Assembly (NCBI RefSeq): GCF_001712795.1
Contig: NZ_KV757626.1
Coordinates: 1-64,000 of the forward strand
DNA length: 64,000 nt
DNA from: Nostoc sp. KVJ20
Lineage (GTDB): Bacteria > Cyanobacteriota > Cyanobacteriia > Cyanobacteriales > Nostocaceae
Direction: 5' to 3'
A program made the translations under genes and the position numbers. Below, piece by piece: positions 52,143-60,612 of the stretch. Position 1 is the stretch's first letter, and each line of letters opens with the position of its first letter. The notes below the pieces were generated by a model, which was not told the DNA's origin, made no database searches, and saw nothing but the letters and a program-made list of their open reading frames with translations.

Positions 52143-54413
52143 ATGAGTTCTCCCCAACCCCCTCACAAGCCACAAACGTTACTAGGTCAACTGACTCAAG
52201 CAGTACATACGATTCAAGCTAGGGTCGATTTTTCAAAATTGGCGCTCAAGCCTAATGCCAAAGTACCGGAACTTTGGGTGCAGGATGCGGGGGCGGATAA
52301 AGCAGAGGTATATCCACTCTTGGGCGATCGCTATATTCTCGGTCGTAGCTCCAAATCCAGCGATATTGTCATCCGTAACCCTGTTGTCAGCCAAATTCAC
52401 CTGTCGCTATCGCGCAATTCTACTCAACACACACCAGTTTTCGTAATTAAAGACGAAAACTCCACCAACGGCATTTATCGTGGCAAGCGTCGTGTTAGTT
52501 CCCTAGAACTGCGTCACGGCGATATTCTCACCCTGGGGCCTCCAGAACTCGCCGCTTCTGTGCGGTTGCAATACGTCGATCCACCAGCCTGGTATGTCAA
52601 AGCTGCAAGTTGGACAGCTTATGGTGTCGGTGGTGTCAGTGCCCTGTTAGCATTAGTGATTGGCGTCGAATGGCTGAAATTTCAAGTTAAACCCTTACCT
52701 ACAGCGACACGCGCCCCAGTAGTTGTTTACGCCCGTGATGGAGCCACCCCCCTGAGAGAGCCTCGGACTATCTCTCATGTAGACATGAAGCGATTAGAGG
52801 AATTTGGCCCTTATTTGCCTGCTGCCGTAGTGGCTTCCGAAGATAGTCGTTATTACTGGCACTTTGGGGTTGACCCTCTGGGGATTTTACGAGCCGTGTT
52901 GATCAATAGCCGCAGTGGCGATGTGCAACAAGGAGCTAGTACTGTTACCCAGCAAGTTGCCCGCAGTTTGTTCCGCGAGTATGTAGGCAGACAGGATACC
53001 CTTGGACGCAAATTGCGAGAGGCAATTGTCGCCCTGAAGCTCGAAACCTTTTACAGCAAAGATGATATTTTGCTGATGTACTTAAATCGGGTTTTTTTAG
53101 GGGGAGATACTTCCGGCTTTGAAGATGCAGCCCAATATTACTTTGAAAAGTCGGCTAAAGAATTAACTTTAGCAGAAGCAGCAACACTAGTAGGAATTTT
53201 ACCAGCCCCCAACGCTTTCGATTTTTGTGGGGATGGGCCAAATAAGCTAGAAGCGGCTGAATACCGGAATCGCGTGATTAAGCGGTTGCTGGAGATGGGC
53301 AAAATTAAACCTGATGATGCAAACCGAGCCAGACGTTCCACCGTCCAAGTTAGTCCTAAAGTCTGTGAACAGCAAGCTAAAACGATCGCTCCTTATTTTT
53401 ACAGTTACGTCTTCTCTGAGCTTGAATCAATCTTGGGGGAGGGAGCCGCAAGAGAAGGAAACTATATCATTGAAACCAAGCTCGATCTAGCGATACAGAG
53501 CCAAGCAGAAGCAGCGTTGAATAATTCAGTGAATAACGCTGGTAGAAATTTTAATTTTTCTCAAGGGGCAGTAGTCACCCTTGACTCCAGTACAGGCAGT
53601 ATCCTCGCAATGGTTGGCGGGACTGATTACAGAAAAAGTCAGTTTAATCGTGCTGTTCAAGCCAAAAGACAGCCTGGTTCCACCTTCAAAATCTTTGCTT
53701 ATACCGCCGCTATTCAACAGGGATTTTCAGAATCAAAAAGTTATTCTTGCGCTCCTTTAACTTGGCAAGGTTTTACTTATAAACCCTGTCGTGCGGGTGC
53801 TGGTGGTAGCTTAGATATTGCCACCGGGCTGGCGCTTTCAGAAAATCCCATCGCTCTGCGAGTTGCACGTGAAGTTGGGCTGGATAAAGTCGTGGCAATG
53901 GCGCAGCGTTTGGGGGTAAAGTCAAACCTCGATCCCGTTCCTGGCTTGGTATTGGGTCAAAGCGTGGTCAATGTTTTAGAAATGACTGGTGCTTTTGGCG
54001 CTATTGGTAATCGCGGTGTATCCAATCCTCCCCATGCCATTAACCGAATTTTAGACAGTGGTGATTGCCGCGATCGCAATGATATCAAAACCTGCCGTGT
54101 GATCTACTCCTTCGACCAAGATCCAGATGCCAACAAACGAGTGCTGACAAATGGTGTAGCCGATGAGATGACTAGTTTGATGCGTGGTGTAGTTACAAGA
54201 GGTACTGGTCGTAGTGCCGCCATTGGATTAGGGGAAGCTGGTAAAACTGGCACGACTGATAAAAACGTTGACTTGTGGTTTATTGGTTTTATCCCTAGTC
54301 AGCGCCTTGTAACTGGCGTTTGGCTGGGAAACGACAATAATTCCCCAACATCTGGTAGCAGCGCTCAAGCCGCTCAATTGTGGGGAAATTATATGCGGCG
54401 GATTACAAGGTAA
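52143..54413 (+). CDS. FHA-domain class A penicillin-binding protein
   Basis: 756 residues. A cytoplasmic FHA domain (about 45-135: YILGRSSKSSDIVIRNPVVS, KDENSTNGIYRGKRR) precedes a membrane helix (about 157-180), a GT51 glycosyltransferase (about 200-390: SEDSRYYWHFGVDP with the catalytic Glu near 232, QGASTVTQQVARSLF, RKLREAIVALKLE) and a transpeptidase (SxxK as STFK near 513, SEN near 566, KTGT near 702). It polymerises and cross-links peptidoglycan. The FHA module reads phosphothreonine, so activity or location may be controlled by Ser/Thr kinases. All catalytic motifs are intact. Confidence 0.92.
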   Translation: MSSPQPPHKPQTLLGQLTQAVHTIQARVDFSKLALKPNAKVPELWVQDAGADKAEVYPLLGDRYILGRSSKSSDIVIRNPVVSQIHLSLSRNSTQHTPVFVIKDENSTNGIYRGKRRVSSLELRHGDILTLGPPELAASVRLQYVDPPAWYVKAASWTAYGVGGVSALLALVIGVEWLKFQVKPLPTATRAPVVVYARDGATPLREPRTISHVDMKRLEEFGPYLPAAVVASEDSRYYWHFGVDPLGILRAVLINSRSGDVQQGASTVTQQVARSLFREYVGRQDTLGRKLREAIVALKLETFYSKDDILLMYLNRVFLGGDTSGFEDAAQYYFEKSAKELTLAEAATLVGILPAPNAFDFCGDGPNKLEAAEYRNRVIKRLLEMGKIKPDDANRARRSTVQVSPKVCEQQAKTIAPYFYSYVFSELESILGEGAAREGNYIIETKLDLAIQSQAEAALNNSVNNAGRNFNFSQGAVVTLDSSTGSILAMVGGTDYRKSQFNRAVQAKRQPGSTFKIFAYTAAIQQGFSESKSYSCAPLTWQGFTYKPCRAGAGGSLDIATGLALSENPIALRVAREVGLDKVVAMAQRLGVKSNLDPVPGLVLGQSVVNVLEMTGAFGAIGNRGVSNPPHAINRILDSGDCRDRNDIKTCRVIYSFDQDPDANKRVLTNGVADEMTSLMRGVVTRGTGRSAAIGLGEAGKTGTTDKNVDLWFIGFIPSQRLVTGVWLGNDNNSPTSGSSAQAAQLWGNYMRRITR

Positions 54414-54478
54414 TTGGGCATTGGGCATTGGGCATTGGGCATTGGGCATGGGGCATGGGGCATTGGGAACTATTGATC
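54414..54478. repeat. ATTGGGC heptamer repeats
   Basis: About seven to eight units (attgggc, with two atggggc variants) starting directly at the PBP stop codon. Confidence 0.9.
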
Positions 54479-54500
54479 AATAAATGATCAATGGACTTTT

Positions 54501-54866
54501 GTGAGAAGACCTGATTTTGAGGACTTAGAAGTTTATCGACTCGCCGAAAAGTTAGCTAATGAAATTTGGCGTATTGTTAAAGGATGGGACAATTTCACTA
54601 AAGATACACTGGGCAAGCAAATTGTTCGGTCTGCTGATAGTATTTGCGCGAACATCGCAGAAGGTAGAGGTAGATATAGCGACCAAGACAATCGGTGTTT
54701 TGTCAAGATCGCGAGAGGGTCTTTGTATGAAACTATCAGCTGGTTGAGGTTAGCCTACGCCAGACAGTTATTGACAAATGAACAGGTAAGCAGATTTAAA
54801 CCAATCCTTGATGAACTGTTGCCCAAGCTTAATGCTTATCTAAAATCCATAGGGAATAGGGAATAG
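54501..54866 (+). CDS. Four-helix-bundle protein (23S rRNA intervening-sequence type)
   Basis: 121 residues from GTG 54501. Pattern of the family: DFEDLEVYRLAEKLANEIWR, LGKQIVRSADSICANIAEGRG, FVKIARGSLYETISWLRLAY. Small cytosolic bundle first seen in 23S rRNA intervening sequences and common near repeats; function unknown. No in-frame ATG upstream. The last codons (GNRE and the stop) are supplied by the heptamer array that follows. Confidence 0.85.
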   Translation: MRRPDFEDLEVYRLAEKLANEIWRIVKGWDNFTKDTLGKQIVRSADSICANIAEGRGRYSDQDNRCFVKIARGSLYETISWLRLAYARQLLTNEQVSRFKPILDELLPKLNAYLKSIGNRE

Positions 54867-54930
54867 GGAATAGGGAATAGGGAATAGGGAATAGGGAATA
54901 GGGAATAGGGAATAGGGAATAGGGAATAGG
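54851..54930. repeat. GGGAATA heptamer array
   Basis: About eleven near-perfect units of ATAGGGA, the longest pure heptamer run in the window, followed by TGCCCGA/TGCCCCA units to 54990. Confidence 0.95.
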
Positions 54931-54991
54931 AACTTAATTCTCTTCACCATGCCCGATACCCGATGCCCGATGCCCGATGCCCCATGCCCAA

Positions 54992-56425
54992 TTACTGATA
55001 TCCCTGCCAAGGAGTGACTTCAAGTTTGCCGTTAGGCTTGAATATTACTTGAAAGTGGGCGAGAGGTTCTTTGTTATTGGGAGCAGCTACATTAGAACCG
55101 TAGATATCGTTGAACATCTTGGGAAGGGGTGTTTCCCGGAAATAGTCAAAGGCGACTTGGTTTAATGGTTCATAGTCAGCGATTACACCCTCTTTATTGA
55201 CCGCTACTCGATATTTCAAATCTCGCGTAAAGGTGGGGGTACCATTCCAGGTTTGGCGAACTGTATTATAAAGTTTTTGATTTAAACCTTTAGTTATATT
55301 AGAGTCAGTAATTTTTGCACCTACTACCTCTGGTGTCCTAGCATATCCCCGCCAAGGGCTAACTTGCAGCACACCTTGTGTAGTAAACACTATTCGGAAT
55401 TGGGCGATCGGTTCATTAGAAATGGGAGCGCGGTTAGCAGGATTATAAAGTAAGTTAGGCAGAGGAGTTTGCCCGACTCCCTGATTTGCCTCTTTATTCA
55501 CCGCCTTGTAACCAACGATCGCTCCATCAGCAGCTACACCCAGACGATAGATTAAATCCTGTTGCAATCCTGAGCGATTAGTCCAAGTTGGATGAATTTG
55601 GTTATATACTTGGCGATTCAATGCACGCAGCTGGGATGGATCAGTAATTTCCGAAACTGTATTTAAAAGCGCTTCTAAATCTTGAACTACTGGCTTTGCA
55701 CTAGCTGTAGGTGTTGGTGTGGGCGTTGCAGCCTCGATAGGTGTTGCAGCAGCTGATGCTGGAGGAGTAATGCTCTGTGTTGTAGAGCTAGTTTGCTCAT
55801 CTGTCTTAGGCTGCGGTGGACGTATTTGGGGAGGTGGAATCAAGTTAAATGCGATCGCTGCTACTGCTAAACTTGAAACTCCTACAGCAGCAGGAACAGC
55901 TTGCTTGATTAAGGCTTGACTAGCACCGCCATAGCGTCTGGTAACTGGTTGTAGTTCTAGGGATAGTTCGGGTAAAGTCTGGGTATCAGCAAAAAACTGA
56001 TCCACTGCTTCCACTAAATCAAACAACTGCACCGTATTTAAATCTATTTCAATAGGCGGGCGTTTGGAATTATTAGACTGAGACTCGAACCCCTCTGGAG
56101 CGCCTTCTGAATGGATGATTAACCTGTGTCGGTTGCTGTCAATTTTTTGAAACTCTACCAGTTCCGATTCCTGGTTATGTGCTTGTGGGTTAGGTACACT
56201 ACTTAAAAATTCTTGGGCATAGCCACTAACAGCCCTCACCAAACTTTCAAAAAATTCTCGCCCTCCCGTTATCGGTTGGTTGTAACCAGATAAATAGCAT
56301 TCTGCATTTACCAATATTGATAATTCTGGGCGCATTTCCTGGAAGTGTGCGGCCCTGGTGACATCACTTAACCCTTCTAAAAGCAGTGTACAATTAGGTA
56401 GACTGTACTTACGTTGAATATTCAT
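54992..56425 (-). CDS. DUF4335 family protein
   Basis: 477 residues. N-terminal cyanobacterial domain (MNIQRKYSLPNCTLLLEGLS, FFESLVRAVSGYAQEFLSS), a hydrophobic segment (about 178-196: AVPAAVGVSSLAVAAIAFNL) that could span the membrane, a Pro/Thr/Ser-rich linker, and a duplicated C-terminal module (about 245-365 and 370-477), each with a W-rich end (RIVFTTQGVLQVSPWRGYAR; FQVIFKPNGKLEVTPWQGYQ). Role unknown. Overlaps the DUF3038 gene by 4 bp, so the two are co-translated. Confidence 0.75.
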   Translation of the reverse strand: MNIQRKYSLPNCTLLLEGLSDVTRAAHFQEMRPELSILVNAECYLSGYNQPITGGREFFESLVRAVSGYAQEFLSSVPNPQAHNQESELVEFQKIDSNRHRLIIHSEGAPEGFESQSNNSKRPPIEIDLNTVQLFDLVEAVDQFFADTQTLPELSLELQPVTRRYGGASQALIKQAVPAAVGVSSLAVAAIAFNLIPPPQIRPPQPKTDEQTSSTTQSITPPASAAATPIEAATPTPTPTASAKPVVQDLEALLNTVSEITDPSQLRALNRQVYNQIHPTWTNRSGLQQDLIYRLGVAADGAIVGYKAVNKEANQGVGQTPLPNLLYNPANRAPISNEPIAQFRIVFTTQGVLQVSPWRGYARTPEVVGAKITDSNITKGLNQKLYNTVRQTWNGTPTFTRDLKYRVAVNKEGVIADYEPLNQVAFDYFRETPLPKMFNDIYGSNVAAPNNKEPLAHFQVIFKPNGKLEVTPWQGYQ

Positions 56426-57048
56426 TCCACTTCACCGTCAAAAAGACTAATCCAGAACCGCTGCATTCCAGCTGTACCAGTACAAAAGAGTAATTGTCCT
56501 AACAAATTTATCGCTAGCGCATCTAATTTTTCATCAGAAGTTAATGCTAGGACACCAGAACGTCGAGCATTCATCCGGCTCTTAAAATGCGCTCTAAACC
56601 GTTCTAGATAATTAGATAGCCGCAAATTCTGTTCTAATGGAATCTGCTTTTCTTCCATTTGTTCACATATCATTAGTAACTGGCGGATGACAACAGTTAA
56701 ACGCCGCGCTATGTAGCAAGCAATGACCACCAGAGCTTTTGCTTCCATAATAGTTAAGGGACGGCGCATGTGCGCCCTTCGTAGCGGGTTAGAGCTACGC
56801 ATCCGCCATAAATTCACTCTGTCTTTAACAATTCCTTTAAGATCCAACTCTTGAGCAAAAGCCAGGATTGCTTCTGAACCACCAAGCTCTAAAGCTTCAA
56901 TTGCCAGTAAAATCAGGTCAATTTGTAGCCTGGTTCTCCGAGGACAGGTTTTGGAAGCGATCGCAGGATCTGGTAAAGTGTCCAGAATCATCGGCAGTGA
57001 CTCTTGGGTTGAACTGTTGAACGGCGTTAAACTTGCGGAGACATTCAT
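56422..57048 (-). CDS. DUF3038 family protein
   Basis: 208 residues, soluble, mostly helical. Pattern: RTRLQIDLILLAIEALELGG, FAQELDLKGIVKDRVNLWRM, RRPLTIMEAKALVVIACYIA. Always cyanobacterial as far as I know, and usually paired with DUF4335 as here. Function unknown. ATGA overlap with the next gene. Confidence 0.75.
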   Translation of the reverse strand: MNVSASLTPFNSSTQESLPMILDTLPDPAIASKTCPRRTRLQIDLILLAIEALELGGSEAILAFAQELDLKGIVKDRVNLWRMRSSNPLRRAHMRRPLTIMEAKALVVIACYIARRLTVVIRQLLMICEQMEEKQIPLEQNLRLSNYLERFRAHFKSRMNARRSGVLALTSDEKLDALAINLLGQLLFCTGTAGMQRFWISLFDGEVE

Positions 57049-57501
57049 TCTATAAATACCTTGTGCGGTTCCAACAGATTAGGTAAAACAAATTTAAGAT
57101 CGGTAGCCAAGACTTGAACACTAGATTCGTGGCAATAACATGACTACCTGATATATACATTAGTTAGCTCTTTCTACTCAAAGGTTTCCCTATATTGAAA
57201 TCAAAATTTTAAAATATCAGTTAATTCACCTCATTTGTAAGTGCAATCCCTTTTCTAGCTTGGTTTAGATTCTAATTATCGTCAATAAAGGACGAAGCTT
57301 CAGCCTCGACCCCCAGCGTATGACATTATAGTGTACGATTTTTCAGGTATCTGAAATTGGGGACTGAAAACTGGAGACTGGGGACTGGGGACTGCCATAG
57401 CTATGAATTTGAATTAATAACTCCTCACTCTTCACCGGAGGCGGAGTGTCTCCGGCTCCGCTCCTAACTTTCCCTAATCCCTACTCCCTACTCCCCATTT
57501 T
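57049..57501. other. Intergenic with foldback and heptamers
   Basis: GGGGACT heptamers (57358-57394), a gagacactccgcctcc-type foldback (57437-57462), and CCCTACT heptamers just before apt. Divergent promoters of the DUF3038 operon and apt must lie here. Confidence 0.5.
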
Positions 57502-58020
57502 ATGGATTTAAAGTCTCTCGTTCGTGACATCCCAGATTTCCCAAAACCCGGAATTTTATTTCGGGATATTACTACGCTGCTTCGCAATCCACAGGGATTG
57601 CGTTACACTATTGACTTTTTAACACAAAAATGCAACGAAGCTGGAATAACAGCGGATTATGTCATTGGTATGGAGTCAAGGGGATTCATTTTTGGTTCAC
57701 CTCTGGCTTATAAATTAGGGGCTGGTTTTATCCCCGTCCGTAAAAAAGGTAAGTTACCAGCAGCCGTTCACTCAATTGAATATGAACTAGAGTATGGTAC
57801 AGATTGCCTAGAAGTGCATCAAGACGCTTTACACCAAGGTAGCCGAGTTTTAATTGTGGACGATTTGATTGCCACAGGTGGAACTGCGAGTGCCACAGCA
57901 AAGTTAGTACAGAAGATTGACTGCGAACTAGTAGGTTTTGGGTTTATTATCGAGCTACGGGATTTAGAAGGGCGTAAATACCTACCAGACGTGCCGATTA
58001 TCTCTGTAATTGAATATTAG
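57502..58020 (+). CDS. apt: Adenine phosphoribosyltransferase
   Basis: 172 residues. MDLKSLVRDIPDFPKPGILF, RDITTLLRNPQGLRYTIDF, the PRPP-binding loop VLIVDDLIATGGTASA and the hood motif ESRGFIFGSPLAYKLGAGF. Salvages adenine to AMP using PRPP. Full length and intact. Heptamers flank both ends. Confidence 0.95.
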   Translation: MDLKSLVRDIPDFPKPGILFRDITTLLRNPQGLRYTIDFLTQKCNEAGITADYVIGMESRGFIFGSPLAYKLGAGFIPVRKKGKLPAAVHSIEYELEYGTDCLEVHQDALHQGSRVLIVDDLIATGGTASATAKLVQKIDCELVGFGFIIELRDLEGRKYLPDVPIISVIEY

Positions 58021-58105
58021 TCATTAGTCATTGGTCATTAGTCGTTAGTCATTAATCAGTAGAAAACAACTGACTAATGACGAAGGACGAAGGACAAATA
58101 ACATA
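58017..58105. repeat. TAGTCAT heptamer repeats after apt
   Basis: About six units of TAGTCAT/TGGTCAT (58017-58056), then tgacgaaggacgaaggacaa-type units. They begin at the apt stop codon. Confidence 0.85.
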
Positions 58106-58152
58106 GACGCGCCAGCGGCTTCCCGCAGGGTAGGACAAAGGACAAATAACAA

Positions 58153-59199
58153 ATGACATCTACGAGAATTTCCTTGGAGACAGGGCGGGATTGGCTCATC
58201 AGGCTAGTCACTAGCGACACTTTTATTTATGTGGTAAAGCGGCTATTGCAAGCACTGCTAACTTTGTTGTTGGCGTCAGCTTTATCGTTTTTCATAATTC
58301 AACTCGCTCCCGGTGATTATGTAGATACGCTACGGCAAAATCCAAAGATATCTCCAGAAAGAATTGAGGAAATCAAGCGGCAGTTTGGTCTGGATAAGTC
58401 TTGGCTAGAACAATTTTGGCTGTGGCTGTGGCGAATCTTGACAAAAGGAGATTTTGGCACGAGTTTTATTTATCAACGTTCAGTATCGTCGCTATTGTGG
58501 GAACGAGTACCAGCGACTTTGCTATTAGCGATCGCATCTTTAATTGTCACATGGGCGATCGCCATCCCTTTAGGGATCTTTGCCGCTGTTAACCAAAATA
58601 AGCTAGCAGACCGGGTTCTACAGGTAATCAGTTACGCTGGACAAGGCTTTCCCAGTTTCATCACAGCCTTAGCACTGCTGGTTTTAGCCCAAATCACCTC
58701 GCCGCTGTTCCCAGTGGGAAGTATGACTAGCATCAATCACTCAGAACTATCGTGGTTTGGCAGAATTTTAGATGTCGGCTGGCACATGATTTTACCGACA
58801 ATCGCCCTCTCAATTACTAGTTTTGCTGGTTTACAACGCATCACTCGCGGCGAATTATTAGATGTGCTGCGTCAAGATTATATCCAAACGGCTCGTGCCA
58901 AAGGTCTGCCAGAAAACCGCGTCATCTACGTTCATGCACTCCGCAACGCCATAAATCCCTTGATTACCTTATTGGGTTTTGAATTAGCTGGTTTATTAAA
59001 TGGTGCTTTTATTGCCGAGTTTTTCTTCAACTGGCCTGGTTTAGGGAGATTAGCTTTACAGGCTTTACAAGCTCAAGATTTATATTTGTTAATGGCAAGC
59101 TTAGTTATGGGTGCAGTGCTGTTGATTGTTGGCAATTTAATCGCCGACTTGCTGCTCAAAGCAGCCGATCCACGCATTCGGCTAGAAAATCTAAATTAG
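58153..59199 (+). CDS. DppB/OppB-type ABC transporter permease
   Basis: 348 residues with six membrane helices: FIYVVKRLLQALLTLLLASA, FFIIQLAPGDYVDTLRQNP, FGLDKSWLEQFWLWLWRIL, and the EAA loop YIQTARAKGLPENRVIYVHA with RNAINPLITLLGFELAGLL. Peptide/nickel-type importer permease. Its partner permease (DppC type), ATPases and binding protein are not in the window, so it is a scattered transporter gene, as is common in cyanobacteria. Confidence 0.88.
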   Translation: MTSTRISLETGRDWLIRLVTSDTFIYVVKRLLQALLTLLLASALSFFIIQLAPGDYVDTLRQNPKISPERIEEIKRQFGLDKSWLEQFWLWLWRILTKGDFGTSFIYQRSVSSLLWERVPATLLLAIASLIVTWAIAIPLGIFAAVNQNKLADRVLQVISYAGQGFPSFITALALLVLAQITSPLFPVGSMTSINHSELSWFGRILDVGWHMILPTIALSITSFAGLQRITRGELLDVLRQDYIQTARAKGLPENRVIYVHALRNAINPLITLLGFELAGLLNGAFIAEFFFNWPGLGRLALQALQAQDLYLLMASLVMGAVLLIVGNLIADLLLKAADPRIRLENLN

Positions 59200-59210
59200 T
59201 ACCAATTTTA

Positions 59211-59281
59211 AGCGGGCGGCGGGAATCGAACCCGCATTAATAGCTTGGAAGGCTATAGTTTTACCACTAAACTACGCCCGC
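59211..59281 (-). tRNA. tRNA-Gly (anticodon UCC)
   Basis: 71 nt on the minus strand. Acceptor GCGGGCG pairs with CGCCCGC; D-arm TAGTTTAGTGGTAAAACTA; anticodon stem ATAGC/GCTAT around loop CTTCCAA (anticodon TCC); T-arm GCGGG-TTCGATT-CCCGC; discriminator U. CCA is not encoded. Confidence 0.95.
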
Positions 59282-59331
59282 AAATTTCCAACTCAATGAA
59301 TATAACATAGCTTTTGCAAAAATTCAAGCAT

Positions 59332-60540
59332 TTAGTTGGAATTGGCGGGTTGGATTTTAATCCTGACATACAGATTGCTCAATTCTGGTTTTGTGCGATC
59401 GTTGTTGTGAGCAGCAATAAAGTTTTCTGTTTTGAAAACTTCGCTGAGAACTTGCTCGTATGTGTTTTTTTCACTTTGCAGTGTTGCTGGTTCTATTTCT
59501 AGAACTACCGCCTGTTGAAAGTTGCCATTATTATCAATTATTAAGCTGGCCAAAAGCTGTGCTGGTTCAAGTCCAGAATTGTTGACAAGAAAACTTGAGT
59601 CTAATTGTTTTGTGTTGCTTCCCCTGTATAAAGCGATAACGTCGGGTAAAGCATCTTGTCGTAATCTTCCTGCTTTTATCAAATTACTCACTTCATCTCT
59701 GAGTAAAGGAGCTACTATTGCTACCGATGCTCCCTGAGCTTGAGTACTTGGAGTTTCCCTAGTTGGAGTTGGCGAAGTTTCTCCTGTGGGAGTTGGTGAA
59801 GTTTCTCCTGTGGGAGTTGGTGGAGTTTCCCTAGTTGGAGTTGGTGAAGTTTCTCCTGTGGGAGTTGGTGGAGTTTCCCTAGTTGGAGTTGGTGAAGTTT
59901 CTCCTGTGGGAGTAGATGGAGTTTCCCTAATTGGAGTTGGCGAAGTTTCTCCTGTGGGATTTGCTGGAATACCTGGTGGTAGTGGTGTTCCCTTTCCCAG
60001 TTTGATGTCTTGACGACGATTCCAAGGTAGATTACCGACTGGAATTGTCGGTGTTGGTGTTGGTGTCGGTGTCGGTATCGGTGTCGGTGTTGGTGTTGGT
60101 GTTGGAACTGTTTGTTGTCTAAAGGGTTGGCTATCAGCTCGAGAGTCTGCAATTCGGCTCTTTCGCTGTAGATTATCAGCAGAATTTATTGCGCCAAAAT
60201 CTTGATTTCTGGGCGTAGTTCGTGTTGTTTGTGGTGAACGTGCTGGTACAGACTTTTTAGCTGAGGATACTGGCTTTGGCGAAACTGTTTTGGGTGTTGA
60301 TGTTGATTTGATTATTGACTTTGTTTCGGGAGCAATGTCTATCAATTCAATGGGAACAGCAGATTGACTTTGCTGGGGAAACCACAGGCTAACTGCATTC
60401 GATGAGCGCATCAGCCAGAACGCCAGCAAATGCAGAGAGACTGAACCTATAACGACAGAAATCCACAAACCTGGTGGATCGGTGTGTCGCCTCCAGACTT
60501 TGGCTGGAATTGGAGTTTTGTCTGCAACCGATGGTGTCAT
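59332..60540 (-). CDS. TonB-like protein with Pro/Thr repeat spacer
   Basis: 402 residues. Short cytoplasmic N-terminus, one membrane helix (about 28-46: LWISVVIGSVSLHLLAFWLM) with the His typical of TonB-type helices, a long Pro/Ser/Thr-rich periplasmic spacer with (PT)n dipeptides and about ten 8-residue units such as PTGETSPT / PTRETPPT (24-bp DNA repeats, about 59755-59960), and a C-terminal domain (about 290-395: LLASLIIDNNGNFQQAVVLE, YVRIKIQP) that could be a TonB C-terminal fold. No ExbB/ExbD or receptor gene is near. Energy transduction to the outer membrane is likely but not proven. Confidence 0.6.
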   Translation of the reverse strand: MTPSVADKTPIPAKVWRRHTDPPGLWISVVIGSVSLHLLAFWLMRSSNAVSLWFPQQSQSAVPIELIDIAPETKSIIKSTSTPKTVSPKPVSSAKKSVPARSPQTTRTTPRNQDFGAINSADNLQRKSRIADSRADSQPFRQQTVPTPTPTPTPIPTPTPTPTPTIPVGNLPWNRRQDIKLGKGTPLPPGIPANPTGETSPTPIRETPSTPTGETSPTPTRETPPTPTGETSPTPTRETPPTPTGETSPTPTGETSPTPTRETPSTQAQGASVAIVAPLLRDEVSNLIKAGRLRQDALPDVIALYRGSNTKQLDSSFLVNNSGLEPAQLLASLIIDNNGNFQQAVVLEIEPATLQSEKNTYEQVLSEVFKTENFIAAHNNDRTKPELSNLYVRIKIQPANSN

Positions 60541-60612
60541 ATTATAGAAACTGGATATGATTAGGCACTCTTACTCATTGATTGATAATGCTTTCAAATA
60601 CCAGTCTAAATT

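Noticed and set aside
59721..60152. 143-codon minus-strand frame rich in Gln/His/Leu
   Set aside because: A shifted reading of the Pro/Thr repeat of the TonB-like gene.
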